DNA of 64,000 bases from Spirochaetales bacterium (GCA_017478205.1 JAFVDZ010000047.1:27694-91693); one strand, 5' to 3'; counted from the stretch's first letter, positions 26,517 through 36,484 are shown. Made by a program: numbers and translations. Notes: generated by a model not told the origin, from the letters alone.

Positions 26517-27199
26517 TTTCCCAAACCTCCGAACTTGCGGTTTCGTTTTCCAAAATCCTCAATTATAGATACAATATCACATTCATCCCAATCAGGCCAA
26601 AGTTTTTTGTAAGAAATGAATTCAGCATATGCAGAATCCCACAAAAGGAAGTTGGAAAGTCGCATTTCTCCAGCACTTCTGGCAATTACATCGACAGGAG
26701 GAATTTCGGGATTGTCAAAATTTGCTCGGATGACATCTGGTGTGATATTTTTGATGCCTTTATTTATGGCACGGTTGACGGCACGGCATACTTCATCCTG
26801 ACCGCCATAATTAATTGCAAGCTGAATAATGAGCTTGTCGTTATTCCTGGTTTCAGAAATAACTGTATCAAGAGCAACTTTTGCGTCCTCTGGAAGAGGG
26901 GAATTATCACCAAGCAAAAGAATCTTGATACCGTTGTTATTAAAGAAAGGAAGCTCTCCGATAACCTTTTCTGAAAAGAGACCCATGAGGTACTCGACCT
27001 CATCCTTGGGTCTCTTCCAGTTTTCGGTTGAAAAACAATAGAGAGTAAGATATCTGACATTGTTGTTTATTGCACCCAGGGCAACTCTCTTGAGCGCCTT
27101 CAAGCCTGCAAGGTGTCCAGCTGTGCGAGGAAGATGGCGGCCGCTAGCCCAGCGACCATTTCCATCCATAATAAGTCCAATGTGCAGATTGTCTTCCAT
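26513..27199 (-). CDS. uppS: Undecaprenyl diphosphate synthase
   Basis: The 228-residue cis-prenyltransferase has LHIGLIMDGNGRWASGRHL at the N-terminus (catalytic Asp), TLYCFSTENWKRP, NYGGQDEV and the C-terminal RSAGEMRLSNFLLWDSAYAE. It makes the C55 lipid carrier for peptidoglycan. Its start overlaps the frr stop by one base. Confidence 0.97.
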   Translation of the reverse strand: MEDNLHIGLIMDGNGRWASGRHLPRTAGHLAGLKALKRVALGAINNNVRYLTLYCFSTENWKRPKDEVEYLMGLFSEKVIGELPFFNNNGIKILLLGDNSPLPEDAKVALDTVISETRNNDKLIIQLAINYGGQDEVCRAVNRAINKGIKNITPDVIRANFDNPEIPPVDVIARSAGEMRLSNFLLWDSAYAEFISYKKLWPDWDECDIVSIIEDFGKRNRKFGGLGK

Positions 27200-27753
27200 T
27201 AGATCTCCATGATTTCCTTTTCTTTAGCTTCAGCAACCTTGCCGACCTCAGCGATGGCATTATCTGTCATCTTCTGGATCTTTGTCTCGCCTTCCTTCTG
27301 CTCGTCTTCGCTGATTTCAGCTGCTTTCTGCATCTTCTTCAGCTCTTCCATAGCATCACGGCGAACATTTCTGATTGCGACCTTGGTACCTTCAGCAGTC
27401 TGCTTTGCAGCTTTTGCAAGTTCCTTTCTTCTCTGCTCTGTAAGGGCTGGGAAATTGACTCTGATGAGCTTTCCGTCATTGTTTGGATTAAGTCCAAGCT
27501 CAGACTTCTGGATAGCCTTTTCAATAGCAGGAAGAACTGTCTTGTCCCAAGGCTGGATAACAACAAGGCGAGCTTCTGGAACACTGATGGAAGCAACCTG
27601 GTTCAGAGGAGTCTCTGCACCATAGTACTCAACAGTGAGTTTATCGAAGAGGGCAGGGTTAGCTCTGCCAGTTCTCATTGTCTGATACTCATTCTCGAGA
27701 GATGAGATACATTTCTTCATCTTTGCTTCGCAGTTTGAAAGAACAGTCTGCAT
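27199..27753 (-). CDS. frr: Ribosome recycling factor
   Basis: The 184-residue three-helix-bundle protein has YQTMRTGRANPALFDKL, VEYYGAETPLNQVAS, IQPWDKT and LTEQRRKELAKAAKQ. It splits post-termination ribosomes with EF-G. It follows tsf directly, without the pyrH gene found between them in many bacteria. Confidence 0.97.
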   Translation of the reverse strand: MQTVLSNCEAKMKKCISSLENEYQTMRTGRANPALFDKLTVEYYGAETPLNQVASISVPEARLVVIQPWDKTVLPAIEKAIQKSELGLNPNNDGKLIRVNFPALTEQRRKELAKAAKQTAEGTKVAIRNVRRDAMEELKKMQKAAEISEDEQKEGETKIQKMTDNAIAEVGKVAEAKEKEIMEI

Positions 27754-27766
27754 TTTTTAGTCCCTC

Positions 27767-28603
27767 TTATACACCAGCAACGAAATAGTCGCAGGATGCG
27801 ATCTCGAGCTTGCCGCCAGCTGACTTAGCAACTTCAGCCATCTTGCTGGAAACAGACATTGAGTCGTCCTTTACGAATGCCTGATCAACAAAACAGATTT
27901 CCTTGTAGAGCTTGCTGAGCTTGCCTCTTACGATGCCTTCCTTGACCTTCTCTGGCTTGTCGAGCTGCTCGACCTGAGCCTTGAAGATCTCAAGCTGTGC
28001 ATCCTCGAATTCCTTGGAAACAACAGAGGAGTTGAGGAACTGTGGCTTGTAAGCTGCTACGTGGAGAGCACAGTCGTGGCAGAATGTTGCAACATTCTCG
28101 TTCTCGAAGAGAGAAGCGTTGTCTGCCTTGAATACGACTACAACTGCTACAGAACCTTCACCGTGTACATAGGTAGCTGCATGTCCATTAGCTGGGATGT
28201 CAATAAGCTGTACCTTCTTGCAGGACATGTTCTCCTTGATTGTTGCGATAAGACCATTGACCATATCAACAAGTTCTGGAGCAACGTCTGTATATTCCTT
28301 AGCAAGGACAACCTTGGCAATGTCTTCACCAAGAGCCTTGAACTGCTCGTTCTTTGCAACAAAGTCAGTCTCACATGTGAGCTCAACAAGACAAGCCTTC
28401 TTGCCGTTGGTTGCTGCAAATACTCTACCGTTCTCAGTAGCTCTATCCTGTCTCTTTGCTACAGCTGCAAGACCCATTTCCTTGAGGATCTTTTCAGCTT
28501 CAGCCATGTCGCCATTAGCTTCAGTAAGTGCCTTCTTGCACTCCATCATGCCGGCGCCAGTGATATCTCTAAGCTTCTTTACTTCTGCTGCACTGATTGC
28601 CAT
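27767..28603 (-). CDS. tsf: Elongation factor Ts
   Basis: The 278-residue protein has an N-terminal UBA-like domain (LRDITGAGMMECKKALTEAN) and KACLVELTCETDFVAKNEQF. It exchanges GDP for GTP on EF-Tu. It is co-transcribed with rpsB, 10 bp away. Confidence 0.96.
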   Translation of the reverse strand: MAISAAEVKKLRDITGAGMMECKKALTEANGDMAEAEKILKEMGLAAVAKRQDRATENGRVFAATNGKKACLVELTCETDFVAKNEQFKALGEDIAKVVLAKEYTDVAPELVDMVNGLIATIKENMSCKKVQLIDIPANGHAATYVHGEGSVAVVVVFKADNASLFENENVATFCHDCALHVAAYKPQFLNSSVVSKEFEDAQLEIFKAQVEQLDKPEKVKEGIVRGKLSKLYKEICFVDQAFVKDDSMSVSSKMAEVAKSAGGKLEIASCDYFVAGV

Positions 28604-28613
28604 AAATATCTCC

Positions 28614-29447
28614 TTACTTTGTGTAGATTTCTTCCTCAGCGTCTGCTTCGGCCTTTTCTTCTGTATACTTGCTGTAGTCAGCCTCGTCGATCTCTTCAGT
28701 CTTTGGACCTGGAGCTACTTCAGTCTCTTCCTCATCTCCGAGAGTCTCGATGATCTGGATACCAGCCTCGTTGTCAGCGTCAACTACTGCGTTAGCGATG
28801 ATTTCAACAAAGAGGGAGATAGCTCTGATAGCATCGTCGTTACCTGGGATAGGGTAGGTGATGTCAGTTGGGTCACAGTTTGTATCGACAACTGCAATAA
28901 CTGGGATACCAAGTCTCTTGGCTTCTGCAACTGCGAGAGCTTCCTTCTTAGTGTCGATGATAAAGAGAGCGCCTGGGAGCTCAGTCATGTCCTTGATACC
29001 ACCAAGGTTCTTCTCGAGCTTTGCCTTCTCCTTTGTATAGAGAGCAACTTCCTTCTTTGTGAGGGAATCGAAAGTGCCATCTGCTTCCATCTTCTCAATT
29101 CTCTTGAGCTTGGAAATAGACTTCTTGATTGTTGTGAAATTGGTGAGCATACCACCGAGCCAGCGGTTGTTGATATAAGGCATTCCGCATCTCTTTGCTT
29201 CCTGCTCAATTGTCTGCTGTGCCTGCTTCTTTGTACCAACAAACAAAATCTGCTTGTTGTTCTTGACCTGTGCTCTGACTGCTTCATATGCCTCTACGAT
29301 GCATGCGCTAGTCTTCTGAAGGTCGATAATGTGAATTCCGTTTCTCTCTGTGAAGATGAAACGAGCCATCTTTGGATTCCATCTCTTGGTCTGATGGCCG
29401 AAATGTACGCCTGACTCAAGCAGGCTCTTCATTGTTACTACTGCCAT
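28614..29447 (-). CDS. rpsB: 30S ribosomal protein S2
   Basis: The 277-residue protein has [45 protein letters not shown] and [13 protein letters not shown]. An acidic C-terminal tail ([17 protein letters not shown] and onwards) is longer than in E. coli. AAGGAG precedes the start. It heads the rpsB-tsf-frr-uppS-cdsA-dxr-rseP operon. Confidence 0.97.
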   Translation of the reverse strand: MAVVTMKSLLESGVHFGHQTKRWNPKMARFIFTERNGIHIIDLQKTSACIVEAYEAVRAQVKNNKQILFVGTKKQAQQTIEQEAKRCGMPYINNRWLGGMLTNFTTIKKSISKLKRIEKMEADGTFDSLTKKEVALYTKEKAKLEKNLGGIKDMTELPGALFIIDTKKEALAVAEAKRLGIPVIAVVDTNCDPTDITYPIPGNDDAIRAISLFVEIIANAVVDADNEAGIQIIETLGDEEETEVAPGPKTEEIDEADYSKYTEEKAEADAEEEIYTK

Positions 29448-29466
29448 AGTAATCTCCTTACGTATT

Positions 29467-29512
29467 GCTCCTTAAAGGAGCCCCTTCTCTAGATCTCAGT
29501 ACCTTTTGGTAC
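29467..29512 (-). promoter_or_regulatory. rpsB leader hairpins
   Basis: Two adjacent inverted repeats precede rpsB on the minus strand: GTACC-TTTT-GGTAC (29499-29512) and GCTCC-TTAAA-GGAGC (29467-29481), the second ending close to the ribosome-binding site. S2 leaders are autoregulated in several bacteria; this is a candidate for such control, not a match to a named motif. Confidence 0.4.
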
Positions 29513-29584
29513 CGGAAATTCTGCTTCCTACGAAAACAGTAATCTAAATATGCCATATTGTGATATTTGTATTCAAGTAGAGAG

Positions 29585-29620
29585 AAATAAAAAAGTGGAG
29601 CGATTTGTTCACACCACTTT
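29585..29620 (-). terminator. Terminator after argG
   Basis: On the minus strand, AAAGTGG and CCACTTT form a hairpin followed by TTTTTATTT, 23 bp after the argG stop. Confidence 0.8.
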
Positions 29621-29642
29621 GATATCTTTATGTTTGAATTAA

Positions 29643-30869
29643 TCAGATCTGACCTTCTCTGTGAGCAAATGCCATCAAGCGGATTGCATTTATGTTGATG
29701 AAGCCCTTGCAATCGAGTGGGTGATAGCCACCAGCCTTGTCCATGGAGCCAAGCTCCTGGTTGTAAAGGCTCTTGTCAGAGAAGAGACCTGCATTGATTA
29801 CATTGCCCTTGTAGAGTGCAACCTTTGCCTTTCCTGTTACATTCTTCTGGCTTGTCTCGAAGAGGGATGTAAGCATATTGAATTCTGCAGATCCCCAAAG
29901 ACCATTGTAGATGAGCTCAGCATATTTTGGAGAAAGCATGTCTCTCAAGTGCATTGCTTCCTTGTCCATGCAAAGTCCTTCTAGGTTGTGATGTGCCTTC
30001 CAGAGAATATCGCAGCCTGGAGTCTCATAGACACCTCTAGATTTGATGCCTACAAATCTGTTTTCTACCATGTCGACTCTTCCAATTCCATTGTCATGGC
30101 CAACCTGATTTAGATAGGTGAGCATTTCAAGTGGATCAGAGACACTTTCACCAGTAGTCTCATTTGTTACCTTGACAGGAGCACCATCTACAAAGTCAAT
30201 TGCAAGAAGTGTCTCCTTATCTGGAGCTTCCATTGGAGAAACTGTATATGAGAATACATCCTCTGGACATCTTGAGCCTGCATCTTCAAGGATACCTGCT
30301 TCATGTGAGATATGGATAAGGTTAGCATCTTCGCTGTATGGCTTTTTAAGGGAAGCCTTTACGGGGATATTGTACTTCTCAGCATATGCGAGCATATCTG
30401 ATCTACCTTCGAATTCAGAGAGGAACTCAGCATCCTTCCAAGGTGAGATGATCTTGACGTCAGGCATGTTCATATAGTAGCCGAACTCGAATCTTACCTG
30501 GTCGTTACCCTTGCCAGTTGCGCCATGAGCAACATACTTTGTGCCTTCCTTCTTTGCAATCTCTACATGCCTCTTTGCGATGATAGGTCTTGCAAGGGAA
30601 GTACCGAGAAGATATGTTCCCTCGTAGATTGTATTTGCCTTGAGTGCAGGAATTACATAATCCTTGACAAGCTCATTCTTGAGATCCTCGATATAGACCT
30701 TGCTTGCACCTGTTGCATAAGCCTTCTTCTCTATATAATCGAAATCCTCCTGCTGACCTACATCTGCTACATATGCAATTACTTCAAAGCCCTTGTTTGC
30801 AAGCCACTTGAGAATTACAGAGGTATCAAGTCCACCAGAATATGCCAGAATTACTTTTTCCTTGCTCAT
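29643..30869 (-). CDS. argG: Argininosuccinate synthase
   Basis: The 408-residue protein has the N-type ATP pyrophosphatase loop [18 protein letters not shown], then [31 protein letters not shown] and [15 protein letters not shown]. It joins citrulline and aspartate, using ATP. argH and other arginine genes are not adjacent and no neighbour fits the pathway. It is monocistronic, with its own promoter and terminator. Confidence 0.97.
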   Translation of the reverse strand: MSKEKVILAYSGGLDTSVILKWLANKGFEVIAYVADVGQQEDFDYIEKKAYATGASKVYIEDLKNELVKDYVIPALKANTIYEGTYLLGTSLARPIIAKRHVEIAKKEGTKYVAHGATGKGNDQVRFEFGYYMNMPDVKIISPWKDAEFLSEFEGRSDMLAYAEKYNIPVKASLKKPYSEDANLIHISHEAGILEDAGSRCPEDVFSYTVSPMEAPDKETLLAIDFVDGAPVKVTNETTGESVSDPLEMLTYLNQVGHDNGIGRVDMVENRFVGIKSRGVYETPGCDILWKAHHNLEGLCMDKEAMHLRDMLSPKYAELIYNGLWGSAEFNMLTSLFETSQKNVTGKAKVALYKGNVINAGLFSDKSLYNQELGSMDKAGGYHPLDCKGFININAIRLMAFAHREGQI

Positions 30870-30913
30870 TTTGTTATCAAATCTCCTTGTAGGAGTAGTC
30901 CTACCAGAAGAGA

Positions 30914-30941
30914 ATTATGCATAAATAACACATAACTTCAA
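30914..30941 (-). promoter_or_regulatory. argG promoter with overlapping palindrome
   Basis: On the minus strand, TTGAAG (30936-30941) and CATAAT (30914-30919) are spaced by 16 bp. The perfect palindrome TTATGCATAA (30915-30924) overlaps the -10 and could be an operator half of an ArgR-type site, but this is speculative. Confidence 0.45.
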
Positions 30942-31063
30942 GTATATTTTGTATATTTATTTAAGAAATTTGACAATTTGATGAATATTTTTTGTATATC
31001 GACTATAATTATATGCAAAATAATAGATTGTATTTTTACAATCAAGAAGTTATCTTTAGATTC

Positions 31064-31804
31064 ATGGTTGGCTATCTGTTAAAAAAGGTTTTTGCAAACG
31101 TTTGGAACAATATCGTTCCTTTCTTCATTTTCAATATATTCAGTATCTTGTTTGGAATAATCTTCCTGTATAACTTCTATCTATTTGGACAGAATGCAGC
31201 TGTATTCCTTTTCCTTCTATTTGTATTGATGTTCATCTACACTGTCTATGATTCTGGACAGTTCAATGCAATCTATGAATGGACACAGGGGAGAAGAGGA
31301 TCCATCAATGAACTTGCTATTGGATGCAAGAGAAATTTCAGACACGCAGCATTCTTATATTTATTGAGAGTCCTGATGCTGATTCTCGTCTCTTATATAA
31401 TCCCATCTGCAAAATCATTAGGCGGATTCATGTTGATCCCTGCTTTCATTCTCTCTTGGGTTGTCATCTTCGTTTCTATGGCACTCAATTATTATATGCC
31501 ACTATATCAGGAAGTGTCTTCAGACAGTTCCTTTGTAACAACAAAGAAATCGTTCATCGTCCTATTTGACAACTTTGGTTTTTCATTCATTCTTGCTTTA
31601 CTCAATACTGTATTCTCAATTCTGTCTCTAGTTACACTTGGTCTCATTCCGGGAGCAAGCTTCTTGCAGCTAATGAATATGGAAGCAACTGAAATTCTGA
31701 TGCTCAAATATGATTATCTCAAGAATCATCCAGAAGCAGCAGGCAGGAAGATTTCAATGTCAGAGCTTATCGCTTATGAAATTGACAAGGAAAACTACCT
31801 ATGA
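31064..31804 (+). CDS. Uncharacterised polytopic membrane protein
   Basis: A membrane protein of 246 residues from ATG 31064 (MVGYLLKKVFANVWNN), with about five or six helices. A -10-like TATAAT at 31004-31009 argues against the earlier ATG codons, though no strong ribosome-binding site marks the chosen start. The sequence has DUF624/YesL-like character (an amphipathic NVWNN segment, paired helices and a Gly-Leu-Ile-Pro-Gly turn), but I would not assign a family. Its stop overlaps the CYTH gene start, so it is the first gene of a four-gene operon. Confidence 0.6.
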   Translation: MVGYLLKKVFANVWNNIVPFFIFNIFSILFGIIFLYNFYLFGQNAAVFLFLLFVLMFIYTVYDSGQFNAIYEWTQGRRGSINELAIGCKRNFRHAAFLYLLRVLMLILVSYIIPSAKSLGGFMLIPAFILSWVVIFVSMALNYYMPLYQEVSSDSSFVTTKKSFIVLFDNFGFSFILALLNTVFSILSLVTLGLIPGASFLQLMNMEATEILMLKYDYLKNHPEAAGRKISMSELIAYEIDKENYL

Positions 31805-32367
31805 GCTACGAAGTTGAAATCAAGGTACGTGTTGCAAACGAAGATGTGAAAGAACCAGAACTCAAGAAGAGGATAGATTCTCTTGTTGGTTCTTTTGGTC
31901 TTTATATAGATAAGGAAGATATATACTTTCATCTCCCAAATGATGCAGAACCTTCATTTAGGATCAGGGATGAAAGAAATCGTATCCTTGTCACTGCCAA
32001 GGAAAAGCACAAGGCCAAGGGCGTTGAGTGCAACAAGGAACTTGAATTTATCCATGAAAATGTCAGTGACAAAGATATCATGCTCGAAATGGCTTCTCAT
32101 CTTGGATATGAAATTCTCAGAAAGAAAAGGAAAACAGGATGGGAATGGCACTTCAAGGATGTCCATATCGAACTCTTGTGCGTAACGAGGCTTGGTTGGT
32201 TTCTTGAGATGGAGACGATCAGTGAGGACAATTCACCTTCCTCAACAGGGTCTCTAAAACGTGAACTCTTTGATATTCTCTCCTCTCTCGGATATAGTGA
32301 AAAAGATATCGAGGCTCGAGGTTATAATAGGATGCTAAGCGAACTCGAAGCAAAGGATGGAAAGTGA
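31801..32367 (+). CDS. CYTH-domain protein (class IV adenylate cyclase/thiamine triphosphatase superfamily)
   Basis: The 188-residue protein begins MSYEVEIKVRV, giving the ExExK metal and triphosphate motif, followed by PSFRIRDERNRILVTAKEK, a KTGWEWH segment and FLEMETISED with alternating acidic residues. CYTH proteins form a triphosphate tunnel and act on organic or inorganic triphosphates. Substrate (ThTP, tripolyphosphate or ATP) cannot be told from sequence. Coupled to both neighbours. Confidence 0.85.
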   Translation: MSYEVEIKVRVANEDVKEPELKKRIDSLVGSFGLYIDKEDIYFHLPNDAEPSFRIRDERNRILVTAKEKHKAKGVECNKELEFIHENVSDKDIMLEMASHLGYEILRKKRKTGWEWHFKDVHIELLCVTRLGWFLEMETISEDNSPSSTGSLKRELFDILSSLGYSEKDIEARGYNRMLSELEAKDGK

Positions 32368-32645
32368 TGCAAATGAGAGCAAGCCATATCCTAGTCAAGG
32401 ATAAAGCATTGGCAGATAGAATATATAGTGAAGTGAAGGCAGGAAAGAACTTTGCTGAAGAAGCAAGAAGATATTCAACTTGTCCAAGCAAGGCAAAGGG
32501 TGGGGATCTTGGCTGGTTTGGCCCAGGCCAGATGGTAAAAGAATTCGAAATTGCCACTATGCGTCTTGGTTATGGTCAGATCAGCACTCCTGTAAGGACT
32601 CAATTCGGATATCATATAATAAAGAAGACTGGAGTTAAGGATTGA
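32367..32645 (+). CDS. Parvulin-type peptidyl-prolyl isomerase
   Basis: A stand-alone parvulin domain of about 92 residues: [53 protein letters not shown] and TQFGYHIIK. It has no signal peptide, so it is cytoplasmic, like PpiC. Starts at 32367 or 32373 are both possible; AAGGATGG favours 32367. Confidence 0.92.
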   Translation: MQMRASHILVKDKALADRIYSEVKAGKNFAEEARRYSTCPSKAKGGDLGWFGPGQMVKEFEIATMRLGYGQISTPVRTQFGYHIIKKTGVKD

Positions 32646-33097
32646 AAAGCGTAACTATTTACACTGATGGTGCTTGTTCTGGTAACCCAGGCCCTGGCGG
32701 TTGGGGTGCTATTCTTTGCTACAATGATAAGAAGAAGGAAATCAGCGGAGGAGAGGAGAAGACCACAAATAATCGCATGGAGCTTATGGGTGCAATTGTT
32801 GCTCTTGAGACACTTAAGGAAAGTTGTCATGTCGAGCTATATTCAGACAGTAAATATCTTGTCGATGCCTTTCTTCAGAAGTGGATATTCGGATGGGAAA
32901 AGGCCAATTGGAAGAGAAAGGGAAACAAGGAAGTTCCCAACAAAGAACTTTGGAAGAGGCTATTGGTGCAATATCGCCGCCATGAAATTGTCTTCAATTG
33001 GGTAAAGGGCCACGCTGACAATGAATTCAATAACCGCTGTGATGAACTTGCAGTAGCTGAGTGGAAAAAGATTAAGAATCAGAGCGCAGAGGCTTGA
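32642..33097 (+). CDS. rnhA: Ribonuclease HI
   Basis: The 151-residue protein starts at a TTG overlapping the previous stop. Catalytic acids are visible: Asp in [18 protein letters not shown], Glu in NNRMELMGA, Asp in [12 protein letters not shown], and Asp in [16 protein letters not shown]. It cleaves RNA in RNA-DNA hybrids. Its 3' end overlaps the convergent lipoprotein gene by 19 nt. Confidence 0.97.
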   Translation: MKSVTIYTDGACSGNPGPGGWGAILCYNDKKKEISGGEEKTTNNRMELMGAIVALETLKESCHVELYSDSKYLVDAFLQKWIFGWEKANWKRKGNKEVPNKELWKRLLVQYRRHEIVFNWVKGHADNEFNNRCDELAVAEWKKIKNQSAEA

Positions 33098-33981
33098 GTG
33101 TCATTTGTTTTTTCTTCACTGGCTGCTGTAGTAGTTTCATTCGAAGTTGTTTCTACGGTAGTCGAAGTATCAGTTGTTTTCTCTTGAGAAACCTCATCCT
33201 GTGCAGAATCTGTTGAGCTGTTTGACTTTTCTTCACTAGCTGTCGTCTGAGCAATTTCATCGGATCCTGTTTTTACAGTCTCATTTGTTTCCTTATTGGA
33301 TACATCATTCTGTACAGAATCTGTTGCGTTATCTTTCTTTTCTTCACTAGCTGCCCTCTGAGCAGTTTCGTCAGAAGTTGTTTCTGTAGTCGAAGTGTCA
33401 GTTGTTAACACTTGAGATGTATCACTCTGTGCAGGATCTACTGTGTTGTCAGCCTGTGTTGCTGGTTGAACAATTTCAATTGCCTTATAAAATGGGTCTA
33501 TCTTTGCAAGTAGGCTAAGTGCCTTACTGTTGTTTATATCTCTATATATTATATCCATCAGATAGTTTTTTGCTTTTTTCTCATTGCCCTTATCGAGATG
33601 ATACTCTGCAAGCATCAGAAGAACATCGATATTTCCTTTATCAAAGGAGAGTATATCCTCGAGTGTCTTTTTGATATCATATCCACCCTGGCGAAGAGCA
33701 TATAACTTCAGATATTGAAGTCTGAGTGAATCGACATGTTTTAGTGACAGACTATCTATAACACTTATCGCTTCTTCATAGTTTCCTTCAGCTGCGAGTG
33801 CATAGGCATAATCATAACCAATAACAAGAGAAGACTTGTTTGCATTGTAGCTCTTTTCAAGTGCTGACAATGTTTCTTCCTTTGTTGAATATACAGGTAT
33901 TTCAATCGTTTCTTCCTTTGAACTTGTACAGGAAGAAAAAATGAGTATAGAGAAAATAAGAAGTAATAAAAGTCTTTTCAT
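33079..33981 (-). CDS. TPR-like lipoprotein with Ser/Thr/Glu repeat tail
   Basis: The 300-residue protein has a lipoprotein signal ([14 protein letters not shown], Cys about 18). Residues ~35-165 form helical TPR-like repeats ([12 protein letters not shown], then [19 protein letters not shown]). Residues ~190-300 are a low-complexity tail built from about three degenerate 30-35-residue units, each with a DE/NET...ASEEK core. The tail is probably disordered and extends from the membrane. Function unknown; TPR lipoproteins commonly scaffold envelope complexes. Confidence 0.78.
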   Translation of the reverse strand: MKRLLLLLIFSILIFSSCTSSKEETIEIPVYSTKEETLSALEKSYNANKSSLVIGYDYAYALAAEGNYEEAISVIDSLSLKHVDSLRLQYLKLYALRQGGYDIKKTLEDILSFDKGNIDVLLMLAEYHLDKGNEKKAKNYLMDIIYRDINNSKALSLLAKIDPFYKAIEIVQPATQADNTVDPAQSDTSQVLTTDTSTTETTSDETAQRAASEEKKDNATDSVQNDVSNKETNETVKTGSDEIAQTTASEEKSNSSTDSAQDEVSQEKTTDTSTTVETTSNETTTAASEEKTNDTQASAL

Positions 33982-34075
33982 TGCTATTGAATCTTAAGAT
34001 TATTGCCAAGGCTTTGCAACTTGTCGTTGATTGAGTTATATTTTAAACACTTAATTTAACTAAGGGGTATTAGAA

Positions 34076-34705
34076 ATGAATCTAGTTTTCCTAGGCCCTC
34101 CTGGTGCAGGAAAGGGCACAATTGCTGCAAAGGCAAAGGATGTATACAAGGTACCACATATCTCAACTGGTGATCTTTTCAGAGCTAACATCAAGAACGA
34201 AACAGAGCTTGGCAAGAAGGTCAAGGCTATATTGGCTTCTGGGGATCTGGTTCCTGATTCAGTTACCATCGAAATGGTAAGAGAGAGACTCAAGGAAGCT
34301 GATGCAAAGAATGGCTTCATCCTTGATGGCTTTCCACGCACAATAGCTCAGGCTGATGCTCTTTCTGAAATGACAGGTCTTGATGCAGTTGTAAACTTTG
34401 TCCTCGATAAGGATGAGATCATCAAGAGACTTTCTGGAAGAAGAGTCTGTAAGAGCACTGGTAGAACCTACCACATCCTCTTCAATCCACCTAAGGTTGA
34501 GGGTATAGATGATGAGACAAGAGAACCACTTATTCAGAGAGATGACGACAAGGAAGATGCTATCAGAAATCGCCTTGAAGTCTATGAAGCTTCTACTGCT
34601 CCTCTGATCGAGTACTACAGAGCAAAGGGTCTTCTTGTCGATGTCGATGCATCAAAGAGCCCAGATGAAGTACTTTCTCTCATGGTAAAGGCACTTGAGA
34701 AATAA
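34076..34705 (+). CDS. adk: Adenylate kinase
   Basis: The 209-residue protein has the P-loop FLGPPGAGKGTIAAK, HISTGDLFRANI, GFILDGFPRTIAQAD and a long LID domain (GRTYHILFNPPKVEGIDDET) lacking the four-cysteine zinc site. It interconverts AMP, ADP and ATP. It is monocistronic. Confidence 0.97.
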   Translation: MNLVFLGPPGAGKGTIAAKAKDVYKVPHISTGDLFRANIKNETELGKKVKAILASGDLVPDSVTIEMVRERLKEADAKNGFILDGFPRTIAQADALSEMTGLDAVVNFVLDKDEIIKRLSGRRVCKSTGRTYHILFNPPKVEGIDDETREPLIQRDDDKEDAIRNRLEVYEASTAPLIEYYRAKGLLVDVDASKSPDEVLSLMVKALEK

Positions 34706-34718
34706 GAGTTAGTTATAT

Positions 34719-34755
34719 AAGTCCATCGGTCAAACTGGTGGACTTTGTATTTTGT
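34719..34755 (+). terminator. Terminator after adk
   Basis: AAGTCCATC pairs with GGTGGACTT (34719-34727 and 34737-34745), followed by TGTATTTTGT. The T-run is interrupted. Confidence 0.7.
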
Positions 34756-34785
34756 CTCATAATTTATATCTTTTTCCTTTTTGTA

Positions 34786-34814
34786 TTGAAAAATTATTTC
34801 TTTCTTGCTAATAA
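34786..34814 (+). promoter_or_regulatory. guaB promoter
   Basis: TTGAAA (34786-34791), a 17-bp spacer and TAATAA (34809-34814) precede guaB. Confidence 0.5.
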
Positions 34815-34842
34815 GTTATTGCCAAGGAGATTATAGTATCTA

Positions 34843-36354
34843 ATGGCATATTTTTATCCTGAAGTCTCAAGAACTTTTTCAGAATACTTATTAGTTCCTG
34901 GCTACTCATCAAGTAGCTGTATTCCAAACAATGTTTCACTCACAACACCTTTGGTAAAGTATAGAAAGGGTGAAGAGGAGTGTCCAATTCAAATCAACAT
35001 ACCTATGGTATCTGCAATCATGCAATCTGTTTCGGGTGTGAAGCTTGCAACTGCACTTGCTCGTGAAGGTGGCCTTTCATTCATCTATGGAAGCCAGAGC
35101 ATCGAAAGTGAAGCAGATATGGTTCGAAGTGTCAAAAGAAGCAAGGCAGGCTTTGTTGTTTCTGATTCAAACATTAGACCAGACAACACTCTTTTTGACG
35201 TACTTGAGCTTTCAAGACAAACTGGGCACTCAACTATTGCTGTCACTGATAATGGTAAAGCAGATGGAAAACTTCTAGGTGTAGTTACATCTAGAGATTA
35301 CCGTCTTTCCAGAATGAGTGGAGAAGAGAAGGTTTCATCTTTCATGACTCCATTTGACAAACTTATCTATGGAAAGGAAGGCATGACCCTTTCTCAGTGC
35401 AATGATATCATCTGGGAGCACAAGCTGAATCAACTTCCTATAATCGATGATGATATGCATCTTGTCAGCTTTGTTTTCAGAAAGGATTATGAGAGTCACA
35501 AGAAGAATCCCCTTGAGGTGCTCGATAGTAAAAAGAGATATCTAGTTGGTGCTGGTATTAATACTCGTGATTACAAAGAAAGAGTTCCTGCACTTGTTCA
35601 AGCTGGTGCAGATGTTCTCTGTATCGACTCATCTGAAGGCTTTACTGAATGGCAGAAGCAGACACTTGAGTTCATAAGAAAAGAGTATGGAGATAGTGTA
35701 AAGGTTGGAGCCGGAAACGTTGTCGATGCCGAAGGCTTTAACTTCCTTGCATCCTGTGGAGCTGATTTTGTCAAGGTCGGTATCGGTGGTGGTTCTATCT
35801 GCATAACTCGTGAGACAAAGGGAATTGGTCGAGGCCAGGCAAGTGCTCTTATCGATGTTGTCAATGCCAGAGATGAGTACTATAGAAAGACAGGCATCTA
35901 TATCCCTGTCTGTTCTGATGGCGGTATCGTCTATGATTACCATATGACTCTTGCTCTTGCCATGGGGGCAGATTTCATAATGCTCGGTCGCTACTTTGCT
36001 CGTTTTGATGAATCTCCATCTAATAGAGTCACGATCAACGGGACATATATGAAGGAGTACTGGGGCGAGGGAAGTGCCAGGGCAAGGAACTGGCAGCGCT
36101 ATGATCTTGGAGGAGACAAGAAGCTTTCCTTTGTTGAAGGAGTTGACTCCTATGTTCCATATGCAGGAGCATTGAAGGACAATGTTCAATTGACCTGTGC
36201 AAAGATCAGATCGACAATGGCAAATTGTGGTTCCCTCGATCTTGATGAATTCAAGAGCAAGGCAAAGCTTACATTGGTTTCCAGTGTTTCCATTGTAGAA
36301 GGTGGTGCGCACGATGTTCTCTTGAAGGACAAGCAGGGCATAGAAGTCAAATAG
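34843..36354 (+). CDS. guaB: IMP dehydrogenase, trichomonad-like form
   Basis: The 503-residue protein has the IMPDH barrel with a paired CBS insert (about 100-215). The catalytic loop is [19 protein letters not shown] (Cys320), and the flap holds ARNWQRYD with the Arg419-Tyr420 pair. The loop has GGGSICITR, not the GPGSICTTR usual in bacteria, and long stretches (for example [20 protein letters not shown]) match what I recall of Tritrichomonas foetus IMPDH. Lys311 and Glu432 align with the Lys310 and Glu431 linked to mycophenolate resistance there. It oxidises IMP to XMP, the first step to GMP. AAGGAG lies 13 nt before the start, slightly far. Confidence 0.95.
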   Translation: MAYFYPEVSRTFSEYLLVPGYSSSSCIPNNVSLTTPLVKYRKGEEECPIQINIPMVSAIMQSVSGVKLATALAREGGLSFIYGSQSIESEADMVRSVKRSKAGFVVSDSNIRPDNTLFDVLELSRQTGHSTIAVTDNGKADGKLLGVVTSRDYRLSRMSGEEKVSSFMTPFDKLIYGKEGMTLSQCNDIIWEHKLNQLPIIDDDMHLVSFVFRKDYESHKKNPLEVLDSKKRYLVGAGINTRDYKERVPALVQAGADVLCIDSSEGFTEWQKQTLEFIRKEYGDSVKVGAGNVVDAEGFNFLASCGADFVKVGIGGGSICITRETKGIGRGQASALIDVVNARDEYYRKTGIYIPVCSDGGIVYDYHMTLALAMGADFIMLGRYFARFDESPSNRVTINGTYMKEYWGEGSARARNWQRYDLGGDKKLSFVEGVDSYVPYAGALKDNVQLTCAKIRSTMANCGSLDLDEFKSKAKLTLVSSVSIVEGGAHDVLLKDKQGIEVK

Positions 36355-36372
36355 AAAACGTCTTTTGATATA

Positions 36373-36401
36373 TTGACACGTTCTTTATCATATTCTAAAG
36401 T
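36373..36401 (+). promoter_or_regulatory. tRNA-Val promoter
   Basis: A consensus TTGACA (36373-36378), a 17-bp spacer and TAAAGT (36396-36401) end 11 bp before the tRNA. Confidence 0.7.
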
Positions 36402-36412
36402 AAAGGACGTTC

Positions 36413-36484
36413 GGAGGATTAGCTCAGCGGGAGAGCGCCTGCCTTACAAGCAGGATGTCATAAGTTCAATCCTTATATCCTCCA
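36413..36484 (+). tRNA. tRNA-Val (anticodon TAC)
   Basis: A 72-nt cloverleaf: acceptor GGAGGAT/ATCCTCC with discriminator A, D-arm AGCTCAGCGGGAGAGC, anticodon arm CCTGC-CTTACAA-GCAGG placing TAC, and T-loop GTTCAAT. CCA is not encoded. Confidence 0.95.

Noticed and set aside
28197..29414. A 405-codon open frame antisense to tsf and rpsB
   Set aside because: It mirrors two well-supported genes, is rich in Leu, Ser and Cys with no domain pattern, and results from codon bias on the opposite strand.
30915..30924. ArgR operator at argG
   Set aside because: The palindrome TTATGCATAA is suggestive, but no full two-box ARG site could be aligned and no argR is in view.
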